Of a stretch of DNA of 64,000 bases, positions 63,101 to 64,000 are shown one piece after another. Below the pieces are notes generated by a model that was given only the letters and a program-made list of their open reading frames with translations, was not told the origin of the DNA and searched no databases. Numbering within the stretch: the stretch's first letter is position 1; every line of letters starts with the position of its first letter. Position numbers and translations under genes: made by a program. This DNA is from Polychytrium aggregatum (taxonomy: Eukaryota > Chytridiomycota > Chytridiomycetes > Polychytriales). Where the stretch lies: positions 310,001 through 374,000 of the forward strand of contig NW_026516214.1 in assembly GCF_025602895.1 (NCBI RefSeq), in the 5' to 3' direction.

Positions 63101-64000
63101 CGGCGCTAGTGGGGGTAAGTTGCACGGATCAGCAAGTACTTGGGAGCCAGCGACTGCGACAGTATAGCCGGGTGTCGCCAGGGTGCTGCCTCCTTGTTGG
63201 TCAATGGTTGGGAGCACCTGAAGGGGCTCTTGAAACACCTGGGTCGGTTGACTCGATCCAGATCCAGATCCAGATCCAGATCCAGATCCGCCGATCAATA
63301 ACGATTGCGTTGACGGCTTTTCAGCTAGTCGGGACGAGGAGCTTTGTCCGATCGGCAAAGCACTCTGTAAGCCTTGAGACTGGAGATGAGGCAGAGACTG
63401 GGGGCTCACGTGCTGAAGCGAGAGCAGAGATGCGTCCAATGCCTGGGATTGAAAGAGATGGGTGGACTGCGCGGCTTGCTGACCAAGAGGTTGTGGAGGT
63501 CCTGGTGGAATCTGGAGCTGCACAGGAAGCACATGGACTTGCTGAGGCTGTATCGATTGGGACCTCAACGGCTGGGCGGCGAGTTCAGAAAAGGCATGGG
63601 AAAAGTTTGAAGAAACCGGCGAGACGGGAACGTCGTCGGTGGGTACGGTGGCGTTGCTGGAAAGCTGTGTCGGTGGTCTCGCTGGAGCGACTTTGGCGAG
63701 CTTTGGGAAACTGCTGGCGATGGCAAGCTCCGTGGCCGTCAGGATGGAGGGAGTCAGCTCGCTGGCCTCAGGGATGCCGCCGTCAGTTGGAATGGTCAGC
63801 GTCACACTCACGGTGACGTGGCGGGTCGATGCTGATGGAATAGACGGAATGGACTGGATAGATGGATAGAGAGTGTGCTTTGGCGACATGGGGCCGATAG
63901 AGCCCGATGGTGGATGACCTTGCTGCTGATGGTCCGGTCCTGGACGGACACCGCCCAGACCATCGTCGTTGTCCAGGTTATGGTACGATCCTTCGGCCAG
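60199..64000 (-). CDS. Sec7-PH ARF guanine-nucleotide exchange factor (partial, start off window)
   Basis: The minus-strand frame is open to base 64000 (reads LAEGSYHNLDNDDGLGG), so the N-terminus is missing. A Pro/Gln/Ser-rich N-terminal region (62.9-64.0 kb) ends SKKELAKLLSKE. The Sec7 domain follows: NFEQIALDMALRKFLYSF, PPESQEIDRILMAFARRYF, and IHIISFALVLLNSDLHNP, which corresponds to the conserved helix that holds ARF. Then FIDNTKCACPD and ELFYENIKHQSF. A PH domain comes next, split by introns: GILHRKKDWKDF, RVWVKFWAVLSGSQLILF, then RRFVFRFNLSSGAQYLLQAE and DEAAHDWVEKIN. A poly-Gln run and a C-terminal coiled coil (LVQMKLEEINNTSSGLEKQL) finish the protein. Sec7-PH-coil is the order of EFA6/PSD and the yeast Syt1-type exchange factors, which activate ARF at membranes. 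The active-site Glu region of Sec7 lies in or near the part around 62.7 kb and was not firmly read. Confidence 0.85.
60760..60797 (-). repeat. CAG/CAA run encoding polyglutamine
   Basis: On the minus strand it encodes about 12 consecutive Gln between the PH domain and the C-terminal coil of the Sec7 gene, with both Gln codons mixed. Confidence 0.9.
63255..63289 (-). repeat. 6-bp coding repeat (Gly-Ser run)
   Basis: Tandem GGATCT units on the minus strand encode a Gly-Ser linker in the N-terminal region of the Sec7 gene. Confidence 0.9.

Noticed and set aside
63034-63816. 260-codon plus-strand frame at the right edge
   Set aside because: Antisense of the Pro/Gln-rich N-terminal region of the Sec7-PH gene, whose minus-strand frame runs continuously to the window edge.

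Overview
The window looks like nuclear DNA of a zoosporic (chytrid-type) fungus. It is GC-rich, and its genes are broken by many short GT-AG introns. A fungal/plant-type plasma-membrane proton pump sits beside genes kept only in lineages with a motile flagellum: RPGRIP1L, CFAP69, KIF6 and LC8 dynein light chain. No species is assigned. All gene models were read by eye, so exon ends are approximate except where a splice junction is described.

Layout, left to right: an RPGRIP1L-like transition-zone protein (-, about 0.95-9.1 kb); a small cupin protein (-, 9.9-10.9 kb); a CLC chloride channel/transporter with CBS domains (-, 11.9-15.8 kb); dynein light chain LC8 (-, 16.7-17.5 kb), head-to-head with a HEATR6-like HEAT-repeat protein (+, 18.0-23.95 kb); a 5'-truncated Fanzor remnant (+, 24.5-25.4 kb); the P3A H+-ATPase (-, 26.3-30.0 kb) with a long GC-rich gene-poor upstream block; a VMP1-like ER membrane protein, apparently with an N-terminal SAP motif (-, 33.3-36.3 kb); a small two-helix membrane protein (+, 37.5-38.1 kb); a complete Tc1/mariner-type transposon that also encodes a full-length Fanzor nuclease (38.118-41.838 kb); ARP8 of the INO80 complex (+, 42.2-45.1 kb); CFAP69 (-, 45.7-50.5 kb), head-to-head with KIF6 (+, 50.9-55.2 kb); a GT32-like glycosyltransferase (+, 55.5-57.7 kb); the Golgi SNARE GOSR1/GOS28 (+, 58.2-59.8 kb); and a Sec7-PH ARF exchange factor (-, 60.2 kb to the window edge, start missing).

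The most notable content is the 3.72-kb transposon. It has 19-bp inverted repeats, a DD34E transposase, and a 790-aa Fanzor (eukaryotic TnpB-like RNA-guided nuclease) with the RuvC aspartates, a conserved glutamate and a zinc finger all visible, plus its own TATA box. A second, divergent Fanzor remnant 13 kb away ends in nearly the same terminal sequence and has a perfect 8-bp hairpin just inside it. Together these suggest a family of Fanzor-bearing mariner elements, with candidate guide-RNA regions at their Fanzor-side ends.
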